Of a DNA stretch of 64,000 nucleotides, positions 34,701-46,400 are shown in pieces; positions within the stretch are counted from its first letter, which is position 1; every line of letters begins with the position of its first letter. Source of the DNA: Mycteria americana (lineage: Eukaryota > Chordata > Aves > Ciconiiformes > Ciconiidae); contig NC_134367.1 in NCBI RefSeq assembly GCF_035582795.1, positions 121,732,562-121,796,561 on the forward strand, in the 5' to 3' direction. The notes beneath the pieces were generated by a model. That model saw only the letters and a list, made by a program, of their open reading frames with translations. It ran no database searches and was not told the DNA's origin. The translations under genes and the position numbers were made by a program.

Positions 34701-37700
34701 TCCATGTCATCCCCGCTCCCACCAGGAAGGGAGACATAAAGGCAGCAAGTAATGAAGGCTGTAGGCCAAACTGCTCAAGGGAGAGAAAGCAAGGGGAGGA
34801 AGCCCAGTGAATAGGGGGAAAAGGAGAGGAAACAGGAGAGGAAATAGTCCGGGGACAGTAGTATGAGGTGGATAAAGCAGGGCCAGAAGAATGGAAGGAA
34901 ATCCTCACAGAAATGGGCGATTTAAAACCTGTTCCTTCTGTGCCCCATGATGTGCCTTCCCCTGGTAGATCCTCTAGATCTGGAGATGTTTGGGGGGGAA
35001 TTGGCTGGCTTTTGGGGACATGTCGGTTGGAAAAGGGAGAGGGAAGGAGGACCAGAAAGAAACCTCACTGCCCGTGACCCCGGAGCACCGGGTGTACCTG
35101 GAGCATCAATCCCAGAGGATGAGTTTTGGAAGTGGGTAGGTTGCCACACACAGGGCTCTCACGGCCACAGCACACGAGGTCTTATGGCTCCTTCCCCCTC
35201 CCTGGCCATCTCGCTATTTGGAGGAGAAGGGAGGTGGGAGGAAAAACCCATGATCTTGCTGGCCTGCTGCCAGTTGCTAAGGCAGCTTCTTCAAAAGGGA
35301 GAGAAGCTGTGGAAGGAGGGAGCTGCCTGGAGAAGGAGGCAGATGATGCACGCAGGGACCAGGCAGACAGAGGAGCCTGCAACCACCAGCGATGGAGGCA
35401 AGTGGGACCACGGGCTCAGTGGGAGCGGAGGTGAAGCTGCCCAGATGAAAGGGGTGAAGTGGAAGGGGACAGAGGGGAACCAGGGAGAAACAGCTCCTTG
35501 CACAGCTCGGCTGTTGAGCCAGCATCCCTATGGACTTGTCTCAGCTGATGGGTTAGCTGTGGTTCAGAGCAGCTCTACGAAGCATTGCCAGTGGCTGGAG
35601 AGGGGTTTCTCCCCAGTGGCTTTTCCCCTCTTTGGTTTCTCTGGTGAGTATGAGATGCGCGTGATCCAGGGAAGCCGGCTCTGCTGCTCGGGCAGGGCTG
35701 GGATCAGGGCTTGCTCCTGTTGCCAAGAAGGGGAGGAACACGTGTCACTCTGGGCCTCAGTCAGATGTGCAGGTTAGAGGCAGGGAATGTTCTCCCTCCT
35801 GGGCGAGGGCACCAGGAGCGCGGTGGGGCAAGGGTGCCTTTTGCCGTCCCCTCCTTGCTGTATTTCTGCCCCACATGGCACATACTTGAGCCAGGTTTGT
35901 GAAAGCTGGTGACTGCCTGGCCGCAACACCCCAGTCTTCCAATGATTTGGGCCCAGAGAGGCGTTTAGTGGCTGGTGTCAGCTGTGGAGTTGCTGCACTG
36001 GCTCGTGGTGATACCGAGCAGCAGCAGAGCTGAATGCAGACCTGGGCCAGCTCCGGGCCATCGCTGCTGGTTGTCTCAATGCCTGTGAGGAGCCGCTGCT
36101 CTGCGCCTGGAAAGCCCACTCCTGGACCACATCAGCACATGCACCTCAGAGAGAGAGGGACTGTCCTTCAGTCCTGAGGACACCCCAGACTCCTGCCACC
36201 CCAAGAAACAAGGTAAGTGCCGTTCTCCTGCAGTGTGGTGTCAGTGTGAGATACCTCAGACCTGAACCTTACCTGCCACAGGTCAGTGCCTGTGCTGAAC
36301 CCCAGCCTGCTTTCTCCTGCCCTCCACGTAGGCAAGCTCGGAGCAGGGGCTGGTTGCAGCTCCCGGAGAGCCCTGCAGCTGGGGGCAGACACTAGAGGGA
36401 GGAGCAGCTCACCGGCTCCCTGCACAGGTACCCCCTTTTAAAAGCCCAGAGCAACGGTTTGCCCTTGCTGAGCTGGAAAGCTGCAAGGTCTGGAGGGGGT
36501 GGGAAGCCACTCACTTAAGGAGGGGCTAAGCAGGGCTCTGTGTGTAGCCTTGACGTTTGGGCTGGAGGTATCTCTTACTAAGGAGTCACAAGTGAGAAAA
36601 CGAGCTCTTAAATGGTAGGTGGCAACAAAACTGGAACAACTTTGGGAATGCAGCAGCAGCGTCTCCACACGTCCTGCATCAGGTCGATGCGCTGACAACT
36701 GGAGATGTCTGTACGGGAGCCAGCGGTGCATCGGTTCAGGGCAAGCACCATTGTACCCTGGAAGGGCACGGAGATGCTGGGGAAAGCGTTCACACCATAG
36801 TCTCGGGTGTGTTTCACCCCTCTGAGCGTGGCACGTGCTGAGCAGACAGAAATTCAATCCCTGGGCTGGCTTTAATTCTTCCACTTCTCCTTTCTTTGCG
36901 TTTCCTGTGCCCTGTGTCCCCACAGCCATTTGTCCCCGAGCGGCAGCTGGTGCGCAGGGCCCTGTGCCCCATGCTGCCGCTGCTGGCTGCTGCACCCGTA
37001 ACATGAGCCAGTTCGCTGCAGCTGAGATGCTATGTGCGGCATGTCGGGACGGGGAAAACTTGCTGCTTTTCTGTCTGGTTTTTGGTTTGCTGTAAATCCA
37101 AAATGGAGCAGTCATGTTTCTGTGGGTGTAGGAGGCCGGGCGAAGCGTGTGCTGGGGGGGCGGGAGGGGGGTGACTCATTTGCTGTGCACCGCAGCCGGG
37201 GCCAGCCCAAACGGCACTCCTGGGCTGCACTCACTGCTTTATTGCCACAAAAGGCTTGAGCCAAAGACAGGCGAGATCTCCCTCCTGGCTGGCCCTGAGA
37301 GCAAACAGCAGTCACCTGAGGCGGGGGGGGAGAGGGCACTGATAAATGAAGCAGTGGATTAAGGTATCAGATGTTTCCTGCTGGGATTTAATGCCCTAAA
37401 GGATAGTGCATTATATGTATTAAAACTGGACAGATTCTGCTCTCGGCTAGCCTGGTGGCACCCTGGTAAGCTGCACACCCCATGTGGCCCAGCCCACACC
37501 ACAGCAGAGTGGAGCATCCCTTGGCACTGGTAGCCCAAGAATGGCCACAGAAGGACACAGCCACATCTCTGTGTTGGGGACAAAAAGCCTCACACTGGGA
37601 ACGGGCCTCGCACAAGGTGACATTTCCCTTGTTCTGTAAGGTGGAGCGAGTGGGGTGAGGCTGGGCTCTCCCTCCCTTGTCCCCTGCCACCTCCCATGAG

Positions 37701-37765
37701 GTGGGCGAGACCCTCTCCTGCTGACCCCTGGGGTCTGTCTCCCCCTTACCGTCCTCTTTTGTGGA
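31794..37765. other. Intergenic region, distal part (GC-richer)
   Basis: I recognise no gene. This stretch is clearly richer in G and C than the flanking gene regions, which lengthens chance open frames on both strands (for example 276 codons at 34,947-35,777 and 225 codons at 36,438-37,115). None looks like a known protein, has splice-consistent neighbours or shows conserved domains. A G-rich run lies near 37,155-37,171. Confidence 0.6.
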
Positions 37766-37785
37766 GGGAAAGAACAAAGCCAGAC

Positions 37786-37804
37786 TTTATTTTAATTGTT
37801 TATT
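37786..37804 (-). terminator. SERTAD2: SERTAD2 distal poly(A) signals (two AATAAA)
   Basis: Minus-strand AATAAA occurs at 37,799-37,804 and again at 37,786-37,791, 13 bases apart. GT-rich sequence follows downstream. The distance from the stop (4.7 kb) fits a long SERTAD2 mRNA, so these are the likely main 3' end signals. Confidence 0.7.
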
Positions 37805-38066
37805 GTATAATATAAAACTACAAAAGTAAGACTGCTCATTTCCATGTACATTTGTCCAATTGTTTTTTTGATTACAGCCCATACCTACATGTGAATACAG
37901 TAATCTGGTTTCAGATGTATATGTCTGTAATATTGCATAGAAAAGGCACAGCTCTAAGGTCTGTGGGAGGGGAAGGGGAAATACAGCCTTTTTTCTTTTT
38001 TCTTTTTTTTTTTTTTTTGACAATAACAAGCCCTGTTCAAACAACCATGCACTGAACATGTCACAC

Positions 38067-38074
38067 TATTTACA
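38067..38074 (-). promoter_or_regulatory. Pumilio response element in SERTAD2 3' UTR (distal)
   Basis: TGTAAATA on the minus strand, a consensus PUM1/PUM2 site about 280 nt before the distal poly(A) signal. It is present only in the long-UTR form if the 39,482 signal is also used. Confidence 0.5.
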
Positions 38075-38317
38075 CCTTTTCCAGAATCTTTGCCTTCACA
38101 GGCGCTAGTATGGATTACGCTCAGAACTAGATAGAAGTCGAGGTTGGGATTTTATCTGCAATTTGTGTTTTTAAAGAGGTTCCAGAACTTGCATTAGGCT
38201 TATTTTCAGAAAAAGAAAAAGTGCTTAAAAAAGAACTAATTTCTTTAAAAATGTTCAGTCCCATTAATTAATAGAAGCACTGAAAGCAACTTGCACAGAA
38301 GCAGGATACTGAGACCT

Positions 38318-38354
38318 GGGGGGGGAGGGGGGGAGGGGAGCGGGGGTGGGGGGG
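38318..38354. repeat. G-rich tract with quadruplex potential
   Basis: Multiple runs of four or more G on the plus strand, broken by single A, C or T. The plus strand could form a DNA G-quadruplex, while the SERTAD2 mRNA carries the C-rich complement. Confidence 0.8.
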
Positions 38355-39406
38355 CACAAAACAAAAGAAACCCTGTAACAAGAACAAAAAGTTCACAATA
38401 TGCCGGAGTGAATTAAACCGTTTGTCAGACAGGACCCATTACGATTTACTCACTTTAATGGTGATAAAAGTGTAAACTTTGGATTCACAACATTTGGTTT
38501 TAAACAACCCAGGCTATTACCACACAGCATTAAGGAAAAACCAAATTACCTTTCGCAAGGTCCAAATTTATTCTTACAGTGATTGCTTCAGACAGTGGCT
38601 TTACTGTCTTGCTTTTCTAGCTGGCTGCAAGGAAGGTGCCAGACCGATGCATTTATATATGACACTGCTCGACAACGTTCTCTTGAAGTGGGAAGTTCCC
38701 CTTCCTTTGCATATAGGGCTGTGCCGTCCCCTCGGGCTCTGGAAGGGACCTGTGGTGTCCAAGGACGGGCTGGTTGGATGCACAGAGCAACCCGGGTAGT
38801 TTGAACTCGAGCAAGCAAACCCTCTGCTGCCCCTGCGAAGTGCCGTCGTGACTTCTTGTCTGGCCTTACCTTCTCGTGTCAGCTCTGTTGTTGCAACTTC
38901 AGGGGCTGGAGGTAACATCCTGCAACCTTCTTCAGCTGTCCAGCCCCAGGGACTTCAGCTGGGCTTCCCGTGTGTGTTCAAAAAAGGAGGGGAAAAAAAA
39001 AAAAATCATCTTTTTCAAATGTTTACCAGGCCAGCACAATAGAGGTGATTGCATTTGCTCCTGGCTCCTGTTGCAGATTCCAGCAGAGTGCCAGGGGAGG
39101 CCCGTCGTGAGAAGCTGATGGGGTAGGAGCCTGACTAGGACTAATTTAGAACATAAAACTGTCCCTCATCCATACCTTTTTTGCATATTTCAAACAACCA
39201 GACCCATATTAGAAAAAGAGTGGGAAAAAAATTAAAAAGTGATGTGAACCATGCATATCCTGACTGGAATTCAATTCATTTTCTCTGAATCTGGCTCCCA
39301 TACCCTTTTTCATACAGATTTACATTCCTACAAGAGAATACATTCCTACCATACATTCTGTACATGTTACAATCCAGATGTTGTTAGCTTCACAATAAAA
39401 TAAATA

Positions 39407-39414
39407 TATTTACA
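39407..39414 (-). promoter_or_regulatory. Pumilio response element in SERTAD2 3' UTR (middle)
   Basis: A second minus-strand TGTAAATA, 16 nt downstream (in mRNA sense) of the AU-rich nonamer at 39,430-39,438. The clustering suggests a regulatory module, which is inferred. Confidence 0.5.
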
Positions 39415-39429
39415 GAAGAAAAAAAAAAG

Positions 39430-39438
39430 AATAAATAA
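39430..39438 (-). promoter_or_regulatory. AU-rich element TTATTTATT in SERTAD2 3' UTR
   Basis: The minus strand reads the nonamer UUAUUUAUU, the core destabilising AU-rich element. Further ATTTA-type sequence lies near 40,752-40,765. It fits rapid mRNA turnover of a short-lived cell-cycle regulator, but activity is not shown by sequence. Confidence 0.5.
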
Positions 39439-39481
39439 TTTATGAAAAACAAAAAAAAAATCACTTCAAATCCAAAGCCTC

Positions 39482-39487
39482 TTTATT
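39482..39487 (-). terminator. SERTAD2: Candidate proximal SERTAD2 poly(A) signal
   Basis: Minus-strand AATAAA about 3 kb after the stop. Use of this signal would remove the distal Pumilio site and the C-rich tract. Confidence 0.35.
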
Positions 39488-40305
39488 CTGCTCCCATCTT
39501 GTCACTTCATTGCACATTAATGTCAATCTCCATCCCTGGTGTAGGTCTGGGAGACTTTCCACGTGTGGCTGCTGTTAGGATGAGAGCAAAGGCCACATTA
39601 TAGACAGTAAGTGACCATGCGGGGAGAAAGCCACAGCTGAGCCCTTCCCTCCCTAGCCTGCCATGGTTACAGACCAACACCAGCCTTGCTAACCTTCTGC
39701 CTAGTCCCATCAGTCAGGTATGTTCATGTCCTAGGGGATTCGCGGAAGGGCTCTGCCATAGGACGTGCACTTCAAGCACCAAGGATACACAGACACCATC
39801 TTCTGAGAGGTGAAGTGGATTTAGAGCTCCTCTCATGTTCTGCGGATACAAAAACTTCAACTAACCCCACTTAAACAACAGCACAGCTCTCCAAAAATGG
39901 CATTGATGTGAACTTTTGCCTAGCATATGGTATTTGTTTAAATGCGTAAGTAATCAAAAAAAAAAAAAAGGCAGCTCCAACATACTGTAAATCATTTTTT
40001 AACCATGGTAAGGCAAGTGCTTACCAAGTTACCGTGTGAAACTGCTGCTGTTACCACATGCCTACAGGTTTGTGCAGACAGACACACAACCCTTGCATGG
40101 CTGAAGTTTTCCCACTTACTCCAGTTACAAGAGGTGCAGAATCCAGCAGGGCTGTTTTCCTACAAGGGCCAAGGAGAGCTGCTGAGCACAGGCTAGTCGC
40201 TGCCAGGTGTAAGATGAAGCAGTCCCCCCCCTCCTTCCCCACCCCTTCACTTCCAATGGTCCCTAAAGCTACACTTGGTCAAGGGTTTTCTGTTTGAAGC
40301 AAGAA

Positions 40306-40324
40306 TTTTTTTTTTTTTTTTTTT
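40306..40324. repeat. T19 homopolymer
   Basis: A 19-base T run on the plus strand (A in the SERTAD2 mRNA), within the 3' UTR. Confidence 0.9.
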
Positions 40325-40587
40325 GTAGTCTGTGTAAGGAAACAACTGCAAATCCATCAGCATCCTGCTGCTTCACTGAGTTTGGCTTGGAAAAAAGAAG
40401 AAAGCAAACCCACCCCCCCAGCCAGCTCCCCCCTTCTCCTCCAGCCCCATGTCTCACCCTGGCAGATGAATTAGGAGCCAAAAGCACATTTTGTAATTGT
40501 ACATGACGCATTTCATTTCGATCAGGAGTTCCTTCATTGCAAAATGTATTTGCTTTTACACTGTGTCTGTGTGCATATTTATGTCAC

Positions 40588-40604
40588 ATCTATCTATCTA
40601 TATA
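40588..40604. repeat. (TATC)n microsatellite
   Basis: Short run of TATC tetramers followed by TA-rich sequence in the SERTAD2 3' UTR. Confidence 0.8.
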
Positions 40605-42517
40605 CTAATAAATATATATGGCCTGTTTTAAAGTGCCAATTTATAAAAAGCTGCCTCCTTAAAGGGCAGACAAGACCCAATTTCATCCATGACAAGAAGG
40701 GAGCAGAATTGACTGAATATTGCCAAATGACGTAAAACATAATTTAAAATTTCTTAAATAAATATAAAAGTTATTCCTAAAGAAGCCATAGGCATGTCAA
40801 CAATATAGGTTGTAACCGGCGCTCAACAGCTAAAGTACCATTGAAAAACTAAAATGCCATAGCAACTTCAGCAATAGGCATGATACATTGCAAACATTTT
40901 TTTTTTTTTAAATTAAATGTACACCACAATGAACTGAAAAAATGCTATTGGTGCAGTAATGAGAAGACTTCTCCGGTATTACGGGGAACGGGACCATGCA
41001 TAGAAAGCTGTGTCTGTATATTCATTGTAAAACAGGTCTATAAAGTGTAAAGCAGGTAACACAGTTGATACAAGAAACCAACCCTATACAAGATGCCAAA
41101 TGATGTAACACAACTGGCTCCAGTTTCAACAGCAATGGATATTAAAGCAAGTCCATCCAGTGCAGGTAAGAGATGAGCTTCACTGCAGTAATACTGAAGT
41201 TGCCTTTTTCAGCACTTAGCACAGTGAGGTGGGGAGAGGGAAGGAGGAATGCTCCAAGAAAGGGTGGGTGGATGCTGTCAACACCAGTCTTCTGCCCGCT
41301 CCGCACGTACGCCCATGGGTCAGGAAGACTGCCGCAAGAGGATGGCTCTCAGTGGGCAACGGGCACGTTCCCCCTCAAAACCATTCCCAGGAACTTCGGG
41401 GTGAGGAAGTGCTGATCTGCTGCCGTGTTAAGGCGCTCCACGTCACACGGGATGGATGCCCCAGCAAGGGGACGCGGGCAGGCTTGGGGGCACGGGCCCG
41501 GCACCAGGGCGGGGAGGCTGCAGCCGCGGTGGCACTCGGGACGTCTTCGGGTGAAGTTCCACAACTGTTTCCTGCCAACTGCTTCACATACGTGTTGGAA
41601 AAGGACATGGCTCTAAGTTTCGGGAATCACAGTAGTGCGCAGTGGGTACAGCAGGGAGCAAACACTTGTGAAACTCCTAGAGAAGCAGCTCCCAGCCCTT
41701 TCTTAAAGCACTTTTTTGTTTGCATTCAGGGAAACCGACTGCAGGCTTATTTGATCCAATTTTCTCTTTGCACCATACACATATAAAACATTACAACTCT
41801 GTATAAAAGTACAAGTGGTTCTTGTACATCTGAATTATGCAGGAACTATGTGAGCAAATCCTATCAAAATAGCTATTTTTTGTGTGTATAAACAGCATTT
41901 GTTTTTAGAAAAAACAATATCATAAACTGCAGAATCTGTACAAAAATATAAAATAAATTTGGGCAGCAGTTTCTAAACAGCCATGTAAATGCAACACTTA
42001 AAGAGGAGCAGGTTAATGCCTCCAAAAGGCTGAATTGCTAAGTCAACCTATACAGGGCTAAAATGGTATTGAGATTATCTAAATAATAAAATTCTTTACC
42101 TCTTGCAATAAAACTTATAGAAAAAATAGACAAATATGCACATGCAATTTACAGCTTTCCCCAACATAATCCTTGTGCTTAGCTTTTACAATTTTTTTTT
42201 CTTTTTTTTTCTTTTTTTGTAATAACATAACATTGTCTACAATACATATTCTTTCCTATACCAGGATATTCGGTCTTCCTTGAGGAACCACTTTAAAAAA
42301 AATACATTAGAAGTGGTCATACATGGATGAAGGCACTCCAACTCTGCTTGAAGCAAAAACTAGTGTGATCCTTTTCTTTTCAAAAAAGGCAAGCAAGGAC
42401 GCATGCACAGTGCTGTGAATCGCGGGTGGGAGGGACTATGGAAATACTACCAAGTGTATATACTGGTACTTAAAATTAAAAAACAAAACAAAAAAAAAGT
42501 TGCTATATTTCTATATT

Positions 42518-43462
42518 TTAAGACCCAACAAGCACCTCCATGATGTGATCCAGTTCTGTGAGGTCCATTTTGAAAGGCTGATTTGGAGTTACTGGTTGAC
42601 TGCTGTATGGAGCGAGAGTTTTTAGGAGCTCATCTGCTGAGACAGGAGCCATTTTTGAGGCAGCCCCTGTGGCAGACGTGCAGGGGTCAAAATCATACAT
42701 GGACGTATCAATGTCAGCAAACAGAATATCATCCAGGGTCAAGTCTGTGAGGAAACCTGTGGAAGTTGTTATCTCAAAGTTGCCAGGCAGCGAGTCCATG
42801 AGTTTCGATTCGGCCGTTCTGCTCTCTGGGAGGCCCCCGGGCTTTTGAACGTTGGACTCGCTGGGTTGGTCTTTAGAGTCATCGGCTGCTGTTTCAGCTG
42901 CTACTGCCTCTGCGGAGGTAGGTGCTGGACAAAGCTCCTCAATTTCGTCCAAGGCTGAAGAGAAGCTGTCCTTTACTGGTTGGAGAGCAGGAGGTGGTGG
43001 TTTTGTCGGACCATCGTGCTGGACAGCCGGGGAAGTGCAAAAAGTGTCGTCCTCGAGCAAAGAGGCTGGGGTGAGGCAAGACTCCAGGGGCGTAGTGCTT
43101 ACAAAGTCAGTGGGGAGAAGGGGCTGGGAGGCAAGATGGCTGAACGCCGGCTGGGCCTCGCGGAAGTTGTCGCTGAGAGGGTCAGCGGGCTGCGAAGCAG
43201 TCACAAACACGGGCCTCAAGCTGCCTTCTTGTTTGAGTTCTTCCTGGATTCGCCTCAACATGTTGTTAATTAAAACTGTCTTTTGCAAGCTTGGCTCGGT
43301 TAATGGCCTGTGGTTATAAAGTTTCATAAGGGAAATGTTGAAGATAGTCTGACGCTGTAAGGTGTAAGACACCTTAGAGGGACCATCAGTAGGAGACACC
43401 ACTTTGCCTTCCAACCCATCTTCATGCTCGTCAAACTTCCGCTTTCCTCCTTTCCCCAACAT
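42518..43462 (-). CDS. SERTAD2: SERTAD2 (TRIP-Br2), SERTA domain transcriptional coregulator
   Basis: An intact 314-residue protein, the length I recall for human SERTAD2, encoded in one exon. SERTAD2 modulates E2F1/DP1 transcription and links to cyclin-dependent control of proliferation and to fat metabolism. The N-terminus MLGKGGKRKF holds the basic KRKF-type cyclin A-binding segment. The SERTA domain is at about 33-80 (VSYTLQRQTIFNISLMKLYN through LINNMLRRIQEELKQE). The middle is serine/proline-rich and probably disordered. An acidic transactivation segment follows (LTLDDILFADIDTSMYDFD). The C-terminus LDHIMEVLVG is a leucine-rich nuclear export signal in the mammalian protein. The frame is open 58 codons upstream, but the AG acceptor at 43,467-43,468 places the exon start four bases before this ATG. 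The ATG context is weak (T at -3, T at +4). Neighbouring AFTPH confirms SERTAD2 over its paralogs. Confidence 0.98.
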   Translation of the reverse strand: MLGKGGKRKFDEHEDGLEGKVVSPTDGPSKVSYTLQRQTIFNISLMKLYNHRPLTEPSLQKTVLINNMLRRIQEELKQEGSLRPVFVTASQPADPLSDNFREAQPAFSHLASQPLLPTDFVSTTPLESCLTPASLLEDDTFCTSPAVQHDGPTKPPPPALQPVKDSFSSALDEIEELCPAPTSAEAVAAETAADDSKDQPSESNVQKPGGLPESRTAESKLMDSLPGNFEITTSTGFLTDLTLDDILFADIDTSMYDFDPCTSATGAASKMAPVSADELLKTLAPYSSQPVTPNQPFKMDLTELDHIMEVLVGS

Positions 43463-43466
43463 ATAT
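43463..43466 (-). other. SERTAD2: SERTAD2 exon 2 leader, 4 nt of 5' UTR
   Basis: The minus strand reads CTCTTTCCTTTCAG then ATAT then the start codon. The strong pyrimidine tract and CAG make 43,466 the first base of the coding exon. Nearly the whole 5' UTR must therefore come from a distant first exon. Confidence 0.88.
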
Positions 43467-46400
43467 CTGAAAGGAAAGAGAAGAGACCGATGAAGCCAGC
43501 AAAGCCTGAAGCCTGTTCTTCCTGCCTGAATCACTACCCCAGTCCACCTACTCCCTTGCACACATGGTGTGGACAGATTGGCTGCTCTGTCCCCTCCTCG
43601 CTTACCCCTAACAGTCACAAGTGGAAATCTGTCCACATAAATAACTCACTCTTGGCCCACAGCAGCGTGATGAGGAAGCAGAACCTGCCTTAACACAGTG
43701 CTCTGGTCCACCGTGTTTAAGCACAGCTACGCTGGTAAATTCCAAGGAGGAATTCAAACAGCATCTATAAAACGCAAGCCCTTGCGCACTTGGCACCAAA
43801 TTTCACTCTTGCATATGTTAAGCATATGGTCCCGAAATATCTGTACATAGGTGCACAAGATACTACATTGAATGTTCCTTTAAATTTCCTAACTGATGCA
43901 GTACTATGCCTGGGAATACAAATGTAATACACCGAGGTTCTTAAAATGAATTTCCCTTTTTATTCAAAAGTGTGTTCACAGGGGGAAGAGGAGTGAGGCT
44001 CAAGCAACTGCATACTGAGAGAAACCTTCCCAGTGAAGTCGGGAGATTCAACCTTTTAGCACACCAGGATATATGCAGATCTGACCTTGTGGGTTTACTT
44101 AACTGATCGCATAAGGACTAAACTACTAGAGCAGGAAATGCAGTTATTACACTCAGAATTCAATAAATTACAGGTGAAGATGATCCGTCAGGTCTTTTAG
44201 TCTAATCTCCAAGACCATTCTCCGCACTACACTCTGCTGCTGCAACCAGGGCCTTCAATCCTGACAGTGCCTGGGTCCCAGTCTGAGGATGGGGGCATCA
44301 CCTTGGAAAGCTTCAGAGGCATTTGGTGTCTCCTGAAGCATTGAGCACCCCCCTCCAGGAACCGAGCCCCTAGGGAGCATCCCTAGTCGCACGCTCTGAA
44401 TCCATGTGGGAACGCAGGCCCTGCCTGCACCTTGCCTGGAGGGGGATGTGCTGCATCCCCACCTGCACATGAAGCAAGGGCAGCTCTGACATAGGGCTGG
44501 GGTGGGCTGGGCTCTCACCCCCTGCTCTTCTGGGTACAGGAAGCATCTTCACACAGTGGTGGTTGAAATCCTTTCCTCAGCTTCTGCCTGGCTAAGGCGA
44601 TGCCAGCAGCCTTTGCGTAAGACTCAGAAGCTTGCTAGCCACAGACAGAACAGCTTTTGCACCAGAGCAAGGACGCGTTGCTCCAGATACACCATTTGTC
44701 TTCACTTCTCCCCCATCAAAGCGTGTCCCTCACTCAGGACTACATCCATGTCAGGTTTCATTTGAGATGCCATAGGGCTTTCTAAAGAACAAAAATCAGC
44801 ACAAATGCACATGCTTTTGTCCTGGTTAGATGGCAGATTTTGAAGAAGGAATCAAAGGGAATTTTACCAAACTTGCCCCACATCATAAATCATTTCTGAA
44901 CTAAGAGTAAGTAGGGCAGTTCAATCCCTGGTGCTGTCTCTTCCAGGATGTTTCAGAGCGCCTGGAAACGCTCCTCTACACAGCACAGTCCCAGTCTCAT
45001 TTTGTCACTGTTATTTTTTTGACATGAAGATCCCCCCAAACGCAAAGGAATGAAGGAACCACTGTTCTGTGACAGAGGCACAACCTAACATTACGCATCC
45101 GAACAGAGAGGGCTTTAGGGCTTCTGCCCCACACCACCACCCATCTTCAGTGAGTAGCCAGGGTTTGGTTTGTTGAAATATCCACAATTACTTGGGTGAA
45201 ACAGCACAGTCCCTGTGACAGACACTTCTTTCAGTGCTTGTAAGATGGCAGGTTCCCTCTTACTCTCTCCCCCACTACCAGCATGGACCCAGTTTACCAG
45301 ACAAGCTGTTTTATACCACATCTAAATCAAAACTAGAAGGAGCAGAGACCATTACTCCACTTCGCTTGCCTGTCCCATGGGCTGCATCAAATCAGCTGAG
45401 GAAAAGTCCTGCGGAGACAGGGATATGATCGCAGGCATTGCAGAGCAGCACCCTGCACTTGGCCTGCTTCCACGTCTTAGGGCAAACGCTTGGCTTTCCT
45501 CTCTCATTTTCCCAGGTAGAGTGGTGAGGTCCTGGAACGCTAACCCAGTTGCCCTTTTAATAGGATCACAGACAGCCCCCTGTTCATCCCTGCATCCCTC
45601 CCCCCATTTAACAAAACGCTAATAAAATGGCATGAAGATTTCTGCCTCATTTAAAAAAAAAAAAAAGTGGAAGATGCTTTCCAGCTCCAGCTACCCAGAG
45701 AGAAGTTGCAACAGGCATATAAATAGATTTTTAACCCCAAATCTGACTCCTCTCATACGAACTTTATTATGCAGCTATCGCCTAGCTATCGTCTAGGAGA
45801 CAAAACTCGCCTTCTTTATTTGAGTACAATTCCCAGTTCCCCCAACGGGATCCACACCTGCAAAATGACTGCACCAGGCAGGTCTAACACCAATTCTATC
45901 GTCATACACTGGTCCCGCAGTAGCTAAGGACTTGCTAACATCCCCAAGAATGTCTGACAAACATTTAAAAGCAAAGAGCCCTGGCGAAGCGGGAGAGGGG
46001 CAAAAGAAGTCAGGGTTTCAATGCAAAAAGAAAAGAGCTTCAGAAAGCATTTGCTAGACGTTAAATCCAAAATCAGATTGGGTGAAGTGAGCCTCTTCTG
46101 GTTAAAAATAAGTCCCAAATCCAGATCATTTTCTAGCATATTATGCAATTAAAAAAAGAAAGGCAGGGGGGAGGGAGCAAGCTGAGCAGAGCTGAGGAAC
46201 GGGTAGGCTGCCATCCAAGCTCCTTGGCCAGCTACCAGCGATCCCCGCGCCTGGAATCTCGGGTGAACAAAACCTCTGAAATTTAGCACTACTGCCGAAG
46301 TCTGTTTTTTCTCTGCCTCCTAGTGTCACTTCCATGGACTACTCCAGGGTCTGAGGTGTGAGGGGGGGTTTGCTGTTCAAATGTTCACGACAGACATGCT

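Larger units (their letters stand above)
37770..42517 (-). other. SERTAD2: SERTAD2 3' UTR, about 4.7 kb
   Basis: On the minus strand this runs from the SERTAD2 stop to tandem AATAAA signals at 37,799-37,804 and 37,786-37,791. The long UTR agrees with the human gene, which I recall having a 3' UTR of several kilobases. It is mostly AT-rich and contains two Pumilio-type sites, an AU-rich nonamer, a proximal AATAAA at 39,482-39,487 that could give a shorter transcript of about 3 kb of UTR, A/T homopolymers and a C-rich (mRNA sense) tract at 38,318-38,354. Open frames here are chance. The exact cleavage point is assumed to lie about 15-20 nt past the last signal. Confidence 0.8.

Noticed and set aside
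34947..35777. 276-codon plus-strand frame
   Set aside because: It is in GC-rich intergenic DNA where stop codons are rare. Overlapping long frames exist on both strands, and there is no recognisable domain or splice context.
43463..43636. 58-codon upstream extension of the SERTAD2 frame
   Set aside because: A strong acceptor (CTTTCAG) ends at 43,467, the conserved protein starts at the ATG at 43,462, and the resulting 314 residues match the known length. The extension is intronic.
44160..44225. Possible old CR1/SINE fragment (GGTCTTTTAGTCTAATCTCC)
   Set aside because: It vaguely recalls the head of some amniote repeats, but it is too short and diverged to support by eye. A RepeatMasker run would decide.
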